Source: Lucifuga dentata (Eukaryota; Chordata; Actinopteri; Ophidiiformes; Bythitidae). Taken from it: a DNA stretch of 64,000 nt. Below are positions 23,559-36,019 of this stretch, in pieces. The notes beneath the pieces are model-generated. The model had not been told where the DNA came from. It saw nothing but the letters and a program-made list of their open reading frames with translations, and searched no databases. The first letter of the stretch is position 1. Every line of letters begins with the position of its first letter. Position numbers and translations under genes: made by a program. The DNA lies in contig VXCM01001516.1 of assembly GCA_014773175.1 (NCBI GenBank), positions 1 through 64,000 on the forward strand, read 5' to 3'.

Positions 23559-23841
23559 AACTATTTTTTTTTATGATGTAGCTACTTTGATATTCTTTAT
23601 AATCTTAAATTTTCTTACAGAATTATGTATCCTGTATCCACGTCAGAATGACAAAGCAAATGTAGTTTCATGTAACTATTGAAGAAAAAAAATTACAGCA
23701 TGTATCCAAACAAAATAAAAGACGTCACAGAGAGACACTGTGGATATTTTAATCTTTTTTTTTTTTTTTTTANTTTTTTTTTTTTTTTTTAGCCAATTGC
23801 AAAACTCGGTGAGTTTCGGTGCCGCCCTCCAGGCATCACGG

Positions 23842-23847
23842 TATAAA
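23842..23847 (+). promoter_or_regulatory. TATA box of gadd45b
   Basis: TATAAA in the context CACGGTATAAAGACTG, about 165 bp upstream of the gadd45b ATG. GADD45 genes are stress-inducible, and a TATA-containing promoter fits that. Confidence 0.65.
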
Positions 23848-24007
23848 GACTGAGTGCGTCGCAACGTTACCTACCGAGTACAGACAACAAACAGTAAAGA
23901 CGTCGGTGCGCGGTAGAAACGTAACACACAAGAGGAATATTCATTATCTATCAGGATCTATCAGATATTTGCTCACTGGAATTAAGTCGCATGTTTAAAC
24001 TGCAAAT

Positions 24008-25243
24008 ATGATTCCTGAGGAAAGCTTTGGATCGAGCGTCATGGAGAAAAGGTGAGATTCTTACCCCCTTTTTCTGCTCTCAGTGTCGGATTTCGTTTTA
24101 TGACCCCGGCTGAGCCATGTGGAAAGAAGTCATGTGCAGCCAGGACAGGAATGCATCTTGTCCTTTGACCTTTATGTAACCTAAACTCATGAGGTTTGAT
24201 AACTAGCTTGCGTTTAAGACTTTAACTGAGCGCAGAGATTTTATGCATTGGAATATTTGACAAATGTGCTGTTTAACCATCTCTATAAATGCGGAACACA
24301 TAAAAGTTCAACAATGCATAAATGTTCAAAGTTATTATATTAGATTTGATTTAAAAAGGCACATGCCCCCCATAATTCCTAGATTATAACTTCCAAATTG
24401 TTCCTTACTCCTTTCCTGCATGCAGCCCTCCAGCTGAAATAAATGTGACAAGATGAGTAAAAAAGTTGATTTTAAAAGTCTTTACCTGAAAAGAACTTTA
24501 CCTGTAGTACTGTGAAGCCTAATAATAGCATTTGTTTGACTGCAGAATATAACATAATACTATGCATGATTTTCTCTCTTCTGACAGAATGCAGTCAGCA
24601 GGCTTGGCTCTGGAGGAGTTGCTGATGACAGCTCAGAAACAAGACTGCCTGACCATAGGGATCTATGAGTCAGCAAAACTTCTTAACGCGTGAGTAGAAT
24701 GTTATCATGCATTTGATTTAATCAAGATGACATTCTGTTTGATTTACCTACTGTGAAAAACAAATGGGACGATGCACAGAATGCTCAGACTGATCCATTT
24801 TCTGCTTTTGTCCCTCCTCAGAGACCCAGACAGTGTGGTTCTGTGCGTTCTGGCAGCTGATGGTGAAGATGATGTGGGTTTGCAGATCCACTTCACATTG
24901 CTGCAGTCCTTCTGCTGTGACAGTGGGATCAACATCCTCCGTGTCTCCGGGGTTCAGCGGCTCCAGCAGCTGCTGGAAGTTGTGGACACCAACAGAAACC
25001 AGGAAGAGCACGGAGACCTCCACTGCATTCTGGTGACGGTGCGTTTGATTCTGCAGGCATCTAATCTGTAATGAACAGTGTCAAATTGAGACAATGTGGT
25101 AATTGTGCAGACCTTAATGTTTTATTCATCCTTTGCAGAACCCCCAGGCAGACCACTACAGACTACAGGAAGTGGGGACCTACTGCAAGGAGAGTCGACG
25201 CCTGGACCAGTGGGTGCCTGAACTTGTCCTGGAAGAACGCTGA
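24008..25243 (+). CDS. gadd45b: Growth arrest and DNA-damage-inducible GADD45 beta, 4 exons
   Basis: Exons 24008-24051, 24588-24689, 24822-25038 and 25139-25243 (stop TGA) join to 155 residues, close to the usual 160. Four exons with these phases is the normal GADD45 layout. Diagnostic text: [56 protein letters not shown] and a terminal [11 protein letters not shown]. It is a small acidic ribosomal-L7Ae-fold protein. Known partners are MTK1/MAP3K4, PCNA, p21 and Cdk1, acting in stress MAPK signalling, cell-cycle arrest and DNA repair/demethylation. Choice of beta over alpha or gamma rests on gng7 and diras1 following it, as at human 19p13.3; teleosts often keep two beta copies. Confidence 0.94.
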
Positions 25244-26207
25244 AGGGTCCTGCATCCAAGAACAGCAAAACCCACAAGAGGTCTTTCTGAGTTCAGATAC
25301 TGATCAACTGAAGGATCTGTTGTAGCTCATGCAGGGACAGCCTGGAGTGGACTGGGACCAGCTGTCCTGATGAGAAGCAGGAACTAAAGCTTTCCTGTCA
25401 GACAGGTGAAGACGATTGGAGTGGCAACTAATTGCTACTGTTGGTGTTACATGAAAAACATGCAGGGAGAAAATAGGGTATACACTTCTAGATTCTCATT
25501 CAGACCAAATTGTTTTTAAACCAGTAAAACTATGAAAGCAGAAATCTAGACCTCTTTCTTTTTTGTTTTAAACTTCTGTTAGGCACTAACAAGAAATTCA
25601 TCATGGACTAGTAGCTTTGCAAGTAAAATTGCCATGCCCAGCTAGTATCTGGAGGCCTTTGTGTTTCTGTGGAGAGGATGTGAATGCTGTAATGATGAAA
25701 CTATTCCAGGAATTCCCATGACACTGGATAGTCATTTGCGAGAAGGTGTGTTTGTGTGTGTAGGCACGGTATTTGTGTGTCTTTACATAAGACAAGGCGT
25801 GCACCACGTGTGTTCTTGAAATGAGCAGCTGAACCCGCGGCGGAATCGTCACCATGGAAACTGAAATGGAAATGATATTCACGTTAAAGCCATGCAGGAC
25901 TTACTGGAATTGCAGGAACATTGTTAAATTACAGACTCAGAACATGGCGTGTTCTGCTCAGAGAAGACTGAATGACCATCATCATGAGCTGCTTTTTCTG
26001 ACTGTGAAATCTGATTGTGCTGCAGAAGAATATCCCCGTGCCTTCAGGAGCAAATATCCAACACTCTGATTCAATGCTGAAGATCAAAACTTAAATATTT
26101 ACATTGTTAACCTGTAATTTATTGATGTATCAATGACTACATTGCACTACAAAGGATTTATCTGTATAGATATTTAAAGTGTATTTTTGTGTTTTGTTAA
26201 CTAAGTC

Positions 26208-26213
26208 AATAAA
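26208..26213 (+). terminator. Polyadenylation signal of gadd45b
   Basis: AATAAA about 965 bp after the gadd45b stop at the end of an AT-rich 3' UTR-like stretch, with T/GT-rich sequence after it. It is the first canonical hexamer downstream, so it is the likely end of the transcript. Confidence 0.6.
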
Positions 26214-28563
26214 TTATTGTATTCATAAATGATTAACTGCTTTATCAGTTGAAGAGGTTTCTGTTGTAGTCCCATACAAAAACCATGTGTGCGTCATGGA
26301 ACCGGGAACTGCGTATGAGTCATGCAACTACAGTTTACATTTGTGTTGCAGTAATAGAAAAAACACTCGGGGCGATGCCTTTGTCCTCCAGCAGGCCTCA
26401 CATTCACCGCCAGGCTTCCTACTGTTGTAAACACAAGGCAGAGAGAGAGAGAGAAATGAACAGACAGAAACTCATTGTAGTGGCACATGCAGAGCTGCTG
26501 GCAAGGAGTCTGAGGAAACCAGCTGTGGGAAATGCATCTCTGCATTGCCTGCATTTTCAGACGGACACCATATGAGTAGCTGCAACACCAGTAGCCTTGT
26601 TCAATCATTTTCTTGAATCACATGATGGTGCTAAACCTGCAAATGCACCTTCGCAAGGGTTGAAAACCACAGCATGTGCATCTTACCCCACCCATACTGT
26701 AATATCTTCACATGCAGGTATCAAGATGTCCTACAACATAGTACAGGTACTGCATCCTTGCCTCTGCCTTCTTTTCACTCTGTTTTGCTCTCCGCCTTCT
26801 GTTCTCACGTCTGACAACAGAGTGGGGAAAAGAGGGAACATTCAGGCACATGGGCCTCCCATTTGTTTACTATCAGCAGGACATGGGAGGGGAGTTGGTT
26901 AAGACAACTCCTGCCTGGCTTTCCAATTGGCTGTGGTTCATCCACCCTCGTGATTGGCTCTGGTTTCCTTAGGGGTTGGGGGATTGGTTTGAGACTTGCA
27001 GGAGGCTCGTGACTGTTCCAGGAGAAACTCAAAGGGCACAGAGACGGCTGAGAGAGGAATGTTAACAATAACATTCCTGCAAAATGAGCCAACAGGGAGG
27101 ATTTACCTGACCTTTTCTTTGTTTACTCTGATTGGTTCTGCAAGTTTTTGTCTTTGCATACATGCACTGCACGCCATGTACCTATCTGACCAACAGGCGA
27201 GTCCATGTGCATTCCTGCGCCCTTTCAGTCAGCGTGAGAAAAAAGCCACCTGTTTGCATGCCACGCTGTAAAAGAAGACAAGAACACATGTTATTATATC
27301 ATCTTTTTATTAATGTTATCTACTTCTCAATATTATCGTTTTTAACAGCAATATCCACAAAATATTAACAGTGTGCAAGAAAAACATGAGTTATGGCACA
27401 TCAGAGAACAGTTACAAAAAATAGATATATTTTCTTCATAATCAAGGCAAAAAGATACATGTACTGAATGCATACACAGGATTTAAGAACACAAAAAGAT
27501 GAGGCTTGGGAAGGGCTCAGAGCTGAATAAGTGATGTTTTGATATGAAGTCCACAGGTGAGGAGTGTCAATTCTCCCCACCAGACCAGAAATAAATTTCA
27601 CAGGGCTCGCTTGGTTCCACAGAATGTCACAACAGCAGTGGATTTCCTTCTGGAGCCATGTGTTCTACTTAAGACTTTTCATTATCTGATAACCCCAAGA
27701 CCAGCATTAACACAATATATGCCACTATAAGGCAAACTAACAGCCAATCAATTGGACAAAACCAGCCAACCGGTTGCATGTCTCTGATTCTAAGCCCAAC
27801 CAGCTATGGAATGATAAAAAAAATAATGATGAAATAATATCTGTCAGACATTTCAGGACAACATCAGTGCGTATGCATGCTTGTTTTTAATGCCTATTCT
27901 GTCGTACTCTGCTAAGATGTGTGAAACGAAACCATGGCAACCTATAGGTGTTTCCTTGCTGAGTTTAGCTGCATCCTGTCAAGAATTACTATGACCAGCA
28001 CATCCTTGGATTACTTTACTTGCAAACAATGCATCAGTTATTTCCTCACACAAAATGGTTCAAGTAGGGAGAAATTAATTCTGAGTCAACTCCTACTTGC
28101 AACTGGAGTTTGTACTGGGCTGTCTGGCTTTCAGTGAAGCAACAACAGCTTGTATCAGGCTCAATCACCTCTTTAATCAGCTCTAAAAATAAGATGCAAT
28201 CCTTTCAAGTCCCTAACACTTAAATGAGTTATGATAATAACTGTAGCTGATGACGTCTAGCAGATGGAGCCAAACAGAAAGATACAGTAAATTCCTTCTT
28301 TAAAATAGCTTCCCTCACTTTGACAAATTTTCATTTTTTGTGAGAAGATCCTTTTTTACTTTGTCACTCTTTCACAAACGTGTGCACAGCTCCAGACAGT
28401 TCAACAGAGAAGTGGAGACCAAACTTGCCATTGATTCACAACAGCATCACACGACTTCCGGTCAGACTCTCCCTGACCTGGAATTTCAGGGCTGGAGAAC
28501 TGCAACATTACTACAGGACATTCTGCACCAAACTGGAAGCACAATGTCTCTCTCTGCTTCCCT

Positions 28564-28577
28564 CACACACACACACA

Positions 28578-28618
<41 letters not shown>
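28564..28618. repeat. (CA)n microsatellite
   Basis: CA run of about 27 units with one TCA interruption near 28577. Frames through it (His-Thr repeats) are not genes. Confidence 0.95.
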
Positions 28619-28619
<1 letters not shown>

Positions 28620-31432
28620 GGAAAACGTGCAGCTAGGAATGGAGGAAGGAAGCATCTACAGTATGTACTGTATGTGCACACAGATCTATTTTTCCTTTTC
28701 CAGAAACTTCTTCGGAATCATGCTTTCAGCTTCGAAACACTTACTCCCAGGAATCTCACACACCCACACCCACACACACAAATACTACGAGAATGTCTCA
28801 TTCTGTACTATGAGAACGTCCTGCTCTCTCTGTGTAGAACAAAGGAAAACTGTTGAATGCAGAGCTTTGTACTGGGAGTCATCACCTGCACTGAAAAACA
28901 AACATTAATTATTAACCAATGATTTAATCCTGTATAGCATCTTAAAATTGTATTTTAATAAAATGAGACTTTAGGGATAAACAACACTGGGTCACAAGGA
29001 GGATATTTTATCCCTGATTGGCCAACATGTGAACCCATTGCAAACACAAATAACCTTTCGCCTCTTACCACCTCCAAAACTGAGCTCGAGATTAAGAGAA
29101 ATCCGTAACTGAAAAGCCAGAGGTTCAATCCCCGTGACAGCCGGCTCATCTCAGTCAGCAGCCATGAGTCCTGACCCCACCCTGCTGCGTCACTCTCCAC
29201 AGAAGCCACATTCCTACAATGACAACGTGACAGTACACACTGCTTCTGTACAATAAACCATGAAACTCCTGCAAGCGCGCTCAATGCCAAGCCTTACAGT
29301 TCCTGTAGCCTTTGACCTCTGACCACCATCCTTTGCCCCTAAAAAGCAAGCACCGACTGAAAGACAGAGAGTATGTTTGGATGTTTTGTGTAAATATGTG
29401 TTGTCCTGTGTGTTGCCCATCAAAACCAACACTTGAGAAATGGGAAACATAAAAATTGTAGGCTGTGTCAGTGTTACGGAATAGCAAAGAGGTTGGTTTT
29501 TACCACTTTAATGAGGTCCGATGTTGATTTATCCTCTACCAGAATAAGATCCTAAACGTAACAGGGCTTATATTCCTGCTTTATATTGTTTACTCTATCC
29601 TCATCAGGTGTTATAGATGTATTTGTGGCCACAACCAACCTCCACTTCTGCAAGCCTCTCAGACTTGAATGACAAAAATAAAAGAGGACAGACAGAATCC
29701 TGACAGCCAAAAATGAAATATGTAAAGTCGTACTAAAAAAATTGAACACCCACAGAAGGGATTTGTGTTTGGATTTGTATCTTACAAACACTGTACAGGG
29801 TAATACTCAACTAACCAGGTTCCATGGACTCCATAGAAAGAAGAAACTCAAACTAACCCAAAACAGCTACTCTCAACTTATCACTTCTGCACGTCTGAAA
29901 GAAAGTTTATACACTTTTGTTTTTCTTAACTTCGTCTTTTTATCATCTTCAGTTTTTACAATCAAGTTTGGTTTTTCAGAGAGGAGGAGGAGTGTGGTGG
30001 AGGAGAGGTGACACCTGACTCCATTAGAGTCTCATTAGAGGGACCCCTGGCTCATATGTTCCCATCTCTGACCAGTCAGAGCTCAGATTAAAGTAAACTG
30101 GTCTACTGGGGAGACTGGTGAATGTTCCTTTAATCAGAAATTTAAGCCAAGATCATTCTGAAATCAAAACCATTTTCTGTGTTTTCCCTTCATGCAGCTC
30201 GTCCTGATGCATGTTAATCTAACAACTTTATATTAAAATAATCAAAAAGGAGATGGGGACATCTTCATTTGTACAATTTCAATAAGATTTTCTCCTCCAG
30301 CCTGCACTGCAGACCGATTCTCGGGTGTGGTCAATGTGTGACCTCGCCCTCTCTCTGGGTAAAGCACAGGGAGGCTTGATGTACAGTAGAAACTTTTGTT
30401 TAGATCCTAGCAGGTATCAGGGTAAGCATTCCCTCTGGTGCAGAATCAGATCTCCTGTCATTTCTTTAGGAAAAGAAAAGAAACCTGATCAGCCAGGGGA
30501 AACACCTACTTTAAAAGTACTGCAAAACAATAAAAAAAAAAAAGTACAGTATTATCTATCTGTTAAGTAATGCTTAAACATAATATCAAAACATACAATT
30601 CACAAACAAGTATTTCTTAAGAAAAATGCAGTAAACGTCTGGGGTTAATAGCTTGAGCTTCTGTGTAGAGCGGTTCACTATGTTCTCCTCATGGGTGCAG
30701 ATCTGAGGTCAGCTTATAAATCGCTATCAACCAACAACAGCCACACACTGCAGTGGAAATAGAAACAGCTGCACTGACCACAGATCAACATCTGGAGATC
30801 ACTTTCTGTACAGGCTGGCACAGCTGGAGTTTCAGCCAAAGGCTGCAGACGAGCCATAGTGAAGCCACAGGCAGAAAGACCCAGAAGGCAGCAGGTCTAT
30901 TGATACAGGTTTGAGTGGGAACATGCTTGTCCGTTAAAGACAAAGGCTTTAGGCTTTAGCCGCTTGCTCCAGATGAGTTTAACCCACCATGATTTAGCAA
31001 AGATGGGTTCGAGCACAAAGCTCTGGCCTCAAATGTGGTGAATTTAATTCCCATTAAAGAAGCGCTTATTGAGCTTAATGGATACCAGGCTGTTTCTGCC
31101 ATGATTGGCAAGAGCACCTGCCACCCATTTGGTCGCCCACATGCTCCTCCCACTCCCTGCTTATGGCACAGCCAACCGTCGTTTAACCAGCTCCTCATTT
31201 CACGACAGAAGCTCAAATCTGCAGGATTGTAGTTTCCTATTGATTATTAATGTCCAAATCCCTTTTGAATTTAAGATGACATTTGTAGATAATTGATTTA
31301 CCAGCATATGTGAATATTACCAAAGCACCTTGGATCATACTCAGTGATATACTGATCTCTGCCACTGTGAGCACGTGATACCTGCCCCTAGTGGTGGCTC
31401 TAAGGTATGGCGCTTTTCCAGAGTGACGATTT

Positions 31433-31510
31433 TGTGTGTGTGTGTGTGTGTAGTAGATGTACAGAGAAGAGCCCTGTAATGTGGGGCGTGTTTGCACGTG
31501 TGTGGTTATN

Positions 31511-31559
<49 letters not shown>

Positions 31560-31668
31560 AAGAGAAAAGAGAAGGACTGGGTATCAATCTAGATACATTT
31601 GTGTTTGTGTAAGATTTTGTGTGTGTGTGGGTGAGTGAATGTATTCACCTGGGGAAGTGTGAGTGTTA

Positions 31669-31712
<44 letters not shown>
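31433..31712. repeat. Cluster of three (GT)n runs just 3' of gng7
   Basis: GT runs at 31433-31451, 31511-31556 and 31671-31712; the middle one is preceded by a lone N at 31510. The last lies only 25 bp beyond the gng7 stop codon, so it should be transcribed as a CA run in the proximal 3' UTR. Confidence 0.9.
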
Positions 31713-31713
<1 letters not shown>

Positions 31714-31736
31714 AGGGTAGGAGTAGCGGAGTGCAG

Positions 31737-32224
31737 CTATAGGATGATGCAGGGTTTCTTGTCCTTGAAAGGGTTTTCAGAGGTCGGCACCCCAACCAGC
31801 AGAGGGTCACTACGAGCGTGCTGCTCACAGTAACTCATCAGGTCCGCTGCTGCTTTAGACACCTGGAAAAGGAGAGAGAGAGAGAGAAAGAGAAATGCAT
31901 AAGGGAGGACAAGGAGAGGAAGAAAGGAGGAATAGAATGGAAAATTAATCAAAAAGGAGAAAATAAAATTAGAAACAGCACAGAGGAAGAGGATGAGTGG
32001 AAAGAAAGGAGGAGCGAAAGGAAGGGGAGAAGATGGGAAAATGGAGAAATAGGTAAGGGGAGAGAGGGGAAAAGGATGGGGTATGAATAATCTTTCTTTC
32101 TTTCACATACACACACACACACAGTAGTAAACTATCATCATACCTTAATGCGTTCAATCCCTGCCTCAATCCTCAGCTGTTCCACCAGTTTCCTGGCCTG
32201 GGCGATATTATTAGTGGTAGACAT
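31737..32224 (-). CDS. gng7: G-protein gamma-7 subunit, 2 coding exons
   Basis: Exon 32224-32144 encodes [20 protein letters not shown] through residue 27. Exon 31862-31737 encodes residues 28-68 and stop TAG. The 68-residue length equals mammalian GNG7. Text is nearly identical to GNG7: [32 protein letters not shown]. The first half is the helix that coils with G-beta. The final CIIL is a CaaX box ending in Leu, expected to be geranylgeranylated for membrane anchoring. Known role: G-beta-gamma partner of Golf/Gs in striatal dopamine and adenosine signalling. The intron falls at residue 27/28, as in other gamma genes. An acceptor-like CAG lies directly before the ATG exon, implying untranslated upstream exons. 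Confidence 0.97.
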
Positions 32225-32264
32225 ACTGATCCATCAGAATACAGCAACACAGGAAAAAACTGAT

Positions 32265-32266
<2 letters not shown>

Positions 32267-32302
<36 letters not shown>
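32267..32302. repeat. (GA)n microsatellite
   Basis: Pure GA run of about 18 units only 43 bp upstream of the gng7 ATG, inside the intron, beside the polypyrimidine tract of the acceptor (it reads as CT on the gene strand). Confidence 0.9.
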
Positions 32303-32306
<4 letters not shown>

Positions 32307-32387
32307 GTAAGTACATTAAAAATACTTCAAGTATGTTAATCTTGTGGAATTGATAGTTGCTTCTAAAGTAAAATTCTGACAACCATA

Positions 32388-32790
32388 CAAGGGTTGACTG
32401 ATAAGTTGTGAGCTCGACACATAAGGAAGTGGGCAGGGTTTTAATATTTTTGTGGGAGTAAAATAATTTTTAAGGTGTTTTTGCACATCACCTACATATA
32501 TGTATGCTAAGTAGCTATGACTAATGAGCTCCAGAGGAACCAAAGGCTCTCTGAGATGCAGATAAAAGACAAACCAAGTCAACATGTAGTGATATATACT
32601 TGCTTGATGCTACCCATAATCATAGTTCAGATTCAGAACCCATCCTGGTCACCCGATTTGCCCACTCAGATTTTTAACTCTTCCCAAACATGAAAAAGTT
32701 TATGTCAGGCCCTGTTTTACGTCATGATGATGTCATATCAACTGTGGAGGACTTTATGGACAGAAATATATTCAACAACTCAAAATTAAC
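32388..32790. mobile_element. Degraded mariner-like element, copy 2
   Basis: Begins AGGGTTGACTGATAAGTTGTGAGC, matching the termini of the element at 22087-22615. It then shares CACATAAGGAAGTG, TTTTTGCACA, AACATGAAAAA and ATGATGTCATATCAACTG in the same order. The far terminus is not recognisable. Remnant frames around 32640-32700 look like a transposase C-terminus but are broken. Confidence 0.55.
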
Positions 32791-33154
32791 CTTTGCGAAA
32801 CTTCTTCCTCTATAACGTCTGCACTACTACGAATTACACTGCAGTATTCTGAATATCATAATATATTTAACAAATAAAAGCCAATGATGAAATGCTGAAA
32901 GCTTACCATCATATGTGAATATTGTATTGAATTTGTATTGATTTTTGATTTGAATCACCCTTTATCCTTATAGCTCAGATGACTGTGTGGTCTCCCTTGT
33001 GGAGTTATAGCACCACTGTGTGGTAATTACGTGAAAGTGCAACACTAATACTGACTGAACTTTGACAGTTTACTTTGACAGAATACAGCTTAGACAAGTA
33101 TACACAACAGACTTACACATAAAAACGCACACAGGTGAATAATGGAGCCCTTAC

Positions 33155-33296
33155 CTGATTGATGGTGTGCAGATAAGGTTCTGCTTCGTCTGAACACAAA
33201 TGAGAATGGGTGAAGAGGAGCGATCTGATGCCCAAAAACTGTCACCAAGTCAAAATGGCAGAACTGGATGGCTGCTGAGCTCACATTGGCTTGTCT
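33155..33296 (-). other. Predicted noncoding 5' exon of gng7
   Basis: On the minus strand the acceptor context CACCTGTGCCCTTTCAG precedes 33296 and a consensus donor CAG|GTAAGG follows 33155. That gives a 142-bp exon with no start codon leading into GNG7. It lies 0.9 kb upstream of the gng7 ATG exon on the same strand. Supported by splice signals only. Confidence 0.45.
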
Positions 33297-34112
33297 CTGA
33301 AAGGGCACAGGTGAGGTGAGATGAACAGGTGAGTTGGCTGCTCAAAGTAAAGGATTAAATATTGCATATCACAAATCTAGATGGAGGATCGCAGATATTT
33401 TTTGTGTCATAAATCCAGAGACAGACAAATTTGACCAAATTCCCCTCACAGAACTCAAGCTTTAGATGTTGTCACACTATACCTGGAGAGATAAGAGCTA
33501 CGAGAGTACATTTGTATTACACTAGTCATCTGTACACATTCTCAAGTTGGAATAAATTGTACTGACTTCAATCAAAATAACAACACTTTTCCCAGTTTTA
33601 TGAGACCAGCAGGAACTACATCAAGAATTCAGAAGCAATTCAACTTTTCATAATTTAATACAAGACAAAATACTGCAAACATTCTGCAATCATGATGTAA
33701 AACATGCCACAATGCCAAAATCTTCATCATTAATATTACAAAATCTGTCATCACAACTTAATTTTACTCCACAGAGCACCACTAATACAACCTCATTGAC
33801 TAGATAGTGGGAAATTCCTGCATTACTAATCTACCATGAGGGATTTTCAAGGATTTTTCATAACAAAACACATTTGAAGCTTCTACAAACTTTTCCTTTG
33901 CATTTGTCTCTCTCAGATGAAGTTCCCCTGCTGTAATCACATGAGTGATCTCAGTACATGAGATCAAAACACCTCCTGCTCTTCACATATCAGTGTGTCA
34001 TGTCTGTGTCTCTCGCTGTGTGTGTCTCACCCTCTCTCCAGGGAGGAGAGTCCTGCTTTAATTACTCCTGCTGCAGAGGAGCATAGAGAATAATTTCTGT
34101 AATTAGGGCTTT

Positions 34113-34115
<3 letters not shown>

Positions 34116-34158
<43 letters not shown>

Positions 34159-34165
34159 TGTGTGT
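34116..34165. repeat. (GT)n microsatellite
   Basis: GT run with one GGG interruption near 34153. Confidence 0.9.
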
Positions 34166-34726
34166 AAAGGTAAGGAATGAAGAAAGACAGTGATAGAAAC
34201 TTCCATTATATTGTGCCTAATGAAATCTGTTTCTGTCTCACACACACGCACACACTGTTTTTGTGAAGACCTCAGTTGTTTCGAACACTTAACATAAACC
34301 ATAACCTAATCCTGATCTTAATCCTAATCTTAAGCCTAAATCTGAATCCTAATCCTAACCAGTTCCAGATTGGTCCTGGTCTTGGCCCCTAAATCACCTC
34401 ACCTGAAAAACAGCCAACACAAAGTATTCTGATGTATTGATCTGTATATAAATAAAGGGAACAGCATACAATATAATGTAATCCCATGAAAAACAAACAA
34501 ACAACAACTAACAACAAAAACATCTAAACTTTAGCTTCAAAATTTAACAGAATGGAATAAACTATTGGGTGCAACCTCAGCATGCATTACTGTATTGGAG
34601 TGCAACATATAACAAGGTAGGATGTTATTTTGCCTATCCTTTATATATGATCCTCCAAAATGATAAAAGAGGCTAAATTAAAACAAGCTGAAAGTACTTT
34701 TACGCACTTTGTCTAAATTTATAAGG

Positions 34727-34859
34727 ATACACTTTTTTTTTTTAGATTAAATAAACTTGACTAAATGGTTTTGATAAGCAGTCAAAAGCGGCNATACACT
34801 TTTTTTTTTTAGATTAAATAAACTTGACTAAATGGTTTTGATAAGCAGTCAAAAGCGGC
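34727..34859. repeat. Exact 66-bp duplication separated by one N
   Basis: 34727-34792 and 34794-34859 are identical (ATACAC, T11, AGATTAAATAAACTTGACTA, ending AAAAGCGGC), with only N at 34793 between them. The pattern equals the one inside diras1 at 45545-45677, also 66 bp. Read as two contig ends that overlap but were not merged. Confidence 0.9.
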
Positions 34860-34929
34860 GACCCACAAGCCCAGTAAAAAATCAACTTTTCTACATTTTC
34901 AGGATATCATAAACCGACTGCTTTATTTC

Positions 34930-36010
34930 TCCAGCCTGTTGATTTGCCAAACTTTCTGCCATGGCGCATTCCGTCTTGAAAGGAAGAAGCTTCACCCTAA
35001 AAACCACCACAAACATGAATTTCTGCCACCCTGTAGTCACAAATCTCTCTTCTCCTACGCCCCCCAGTTGAGAGGATTTTCTTCAAAAGCCATCGCAGAG
35101 AAGCGAACTCTACAGGATGCTGGTCATTTTGTCTGGCCTGGGCCAAAAACATCAGCAGAGCTGCACAGGCCGCGGCCAGCCGCTCTCTCCCCCACAAGAC
35201 GCGCACAAAAGCATCGATCCGTATTGATCCAACCAGCTGCTGAGCGCTGATCGGCCTCCGGTACGCAGCCATGTCCTGCTATAGGCCCTGTTTGCTGCTC
35301 TACCGTATGAAAACACAATGCGGGCATTTTGATGGATAGAACAGCATGTCCTCTCTCTCTCTCATGGCTATCCACACACGCGTACGCACACACAAACACA
35401 CACACACAGGCGCGCAAGCACAAGCAGACCTTGTGCACATATTAAAGCCAGAAATATTTCCCCCCAAGTGAAGACAGACTAGAACGCTTCAGGTCTGCAA
35501 ACAGGCCCGGGTTGTTAGTCGTGGGAGCAGGGTGGTGACATGTTTTTAGGGAGGCAGGCTCCAGCAGCCAGTATAAACCATCCAGCGACAATAGGTGCGA
35601 GGCATGAAGGCATGCCTTCATCTTCCGCTATTATGCTAATTGAAGGGCCTACTTCAGCATGTCAAATCCACAGGTTTGGACGCTGCCGATATTGTGGCTT
35701 GTGCGCCCTCAGAGTCCAGCCGAGCTGTAGGAAATCTTCCACTGACCCTGTCCCCGGTCCTCCCCACCCTCTCTGCCGGCAAAGGGCTGGGGAAATCCGG
35801 ATTCGTGACACTGATGAAGCCCCACTCAGCTGCAGCCGCCCTCGATGGCGAGAACCCGGGGTCGCAGAGGCGCACAGACGCGTTACACTTATTATACACA
35901 GAGAAAAATACCCGAATATTTCCAAACTCACCTCCGAATGCGCTGTATTGGTGATTTAAAGGGCCAGATCCGCTGGTTTCTCACCCTCTCTGCTCGTTCA
36001 CTACCAAGCT
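34930..36010 (-). promoter_or_regulatory. CpG-rich region, probable gng7 promoter and first exon
   Basis: CG dinucleotides are clearly denser here than in the flanks, especially 35160-35500 and 35670-35950. On the minus strand a consensus donor GGAG|GTGAGT follows 35932, suitable for an untranslated first exon starting near 36000. The next minus-strand gene is gng7. Open frames across this block match no family I know and are expected in CpG-rich DNA. Confidence 0.45.
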
Positions 36011-36019
36011 CGTTTACCG

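Larger units (their letters stand above)
26220..31736. other. Gene-free interval, perhaps partly gng7 3' UTR
   Basis: No exon recognised on either strand. A CA microsatellite lies at 28564-28618. Since gng7 ends at 31737 on minus, its 3' UTR must extend leftwards. A minus-strand AATAAA at 27311-27306 could be a distal polyadenylation site, because mammalian GNG7 has a multi-kilobase 3' UTR. That extent is a guess. Confidence 0.35.

Noticed and set aside
25854..26069. 71-codon frame after gadd45b
   Set aside because: It lies inside the probable gadd45b 3' UTR before the polyadenylation signal at 26208 and resembles no protein.
35540..35959. 139-codon frame in the CpG-rich block
   Set aside because: Several overlapping frames on both strands are open here because of base composition; no family resemblance or splice context.
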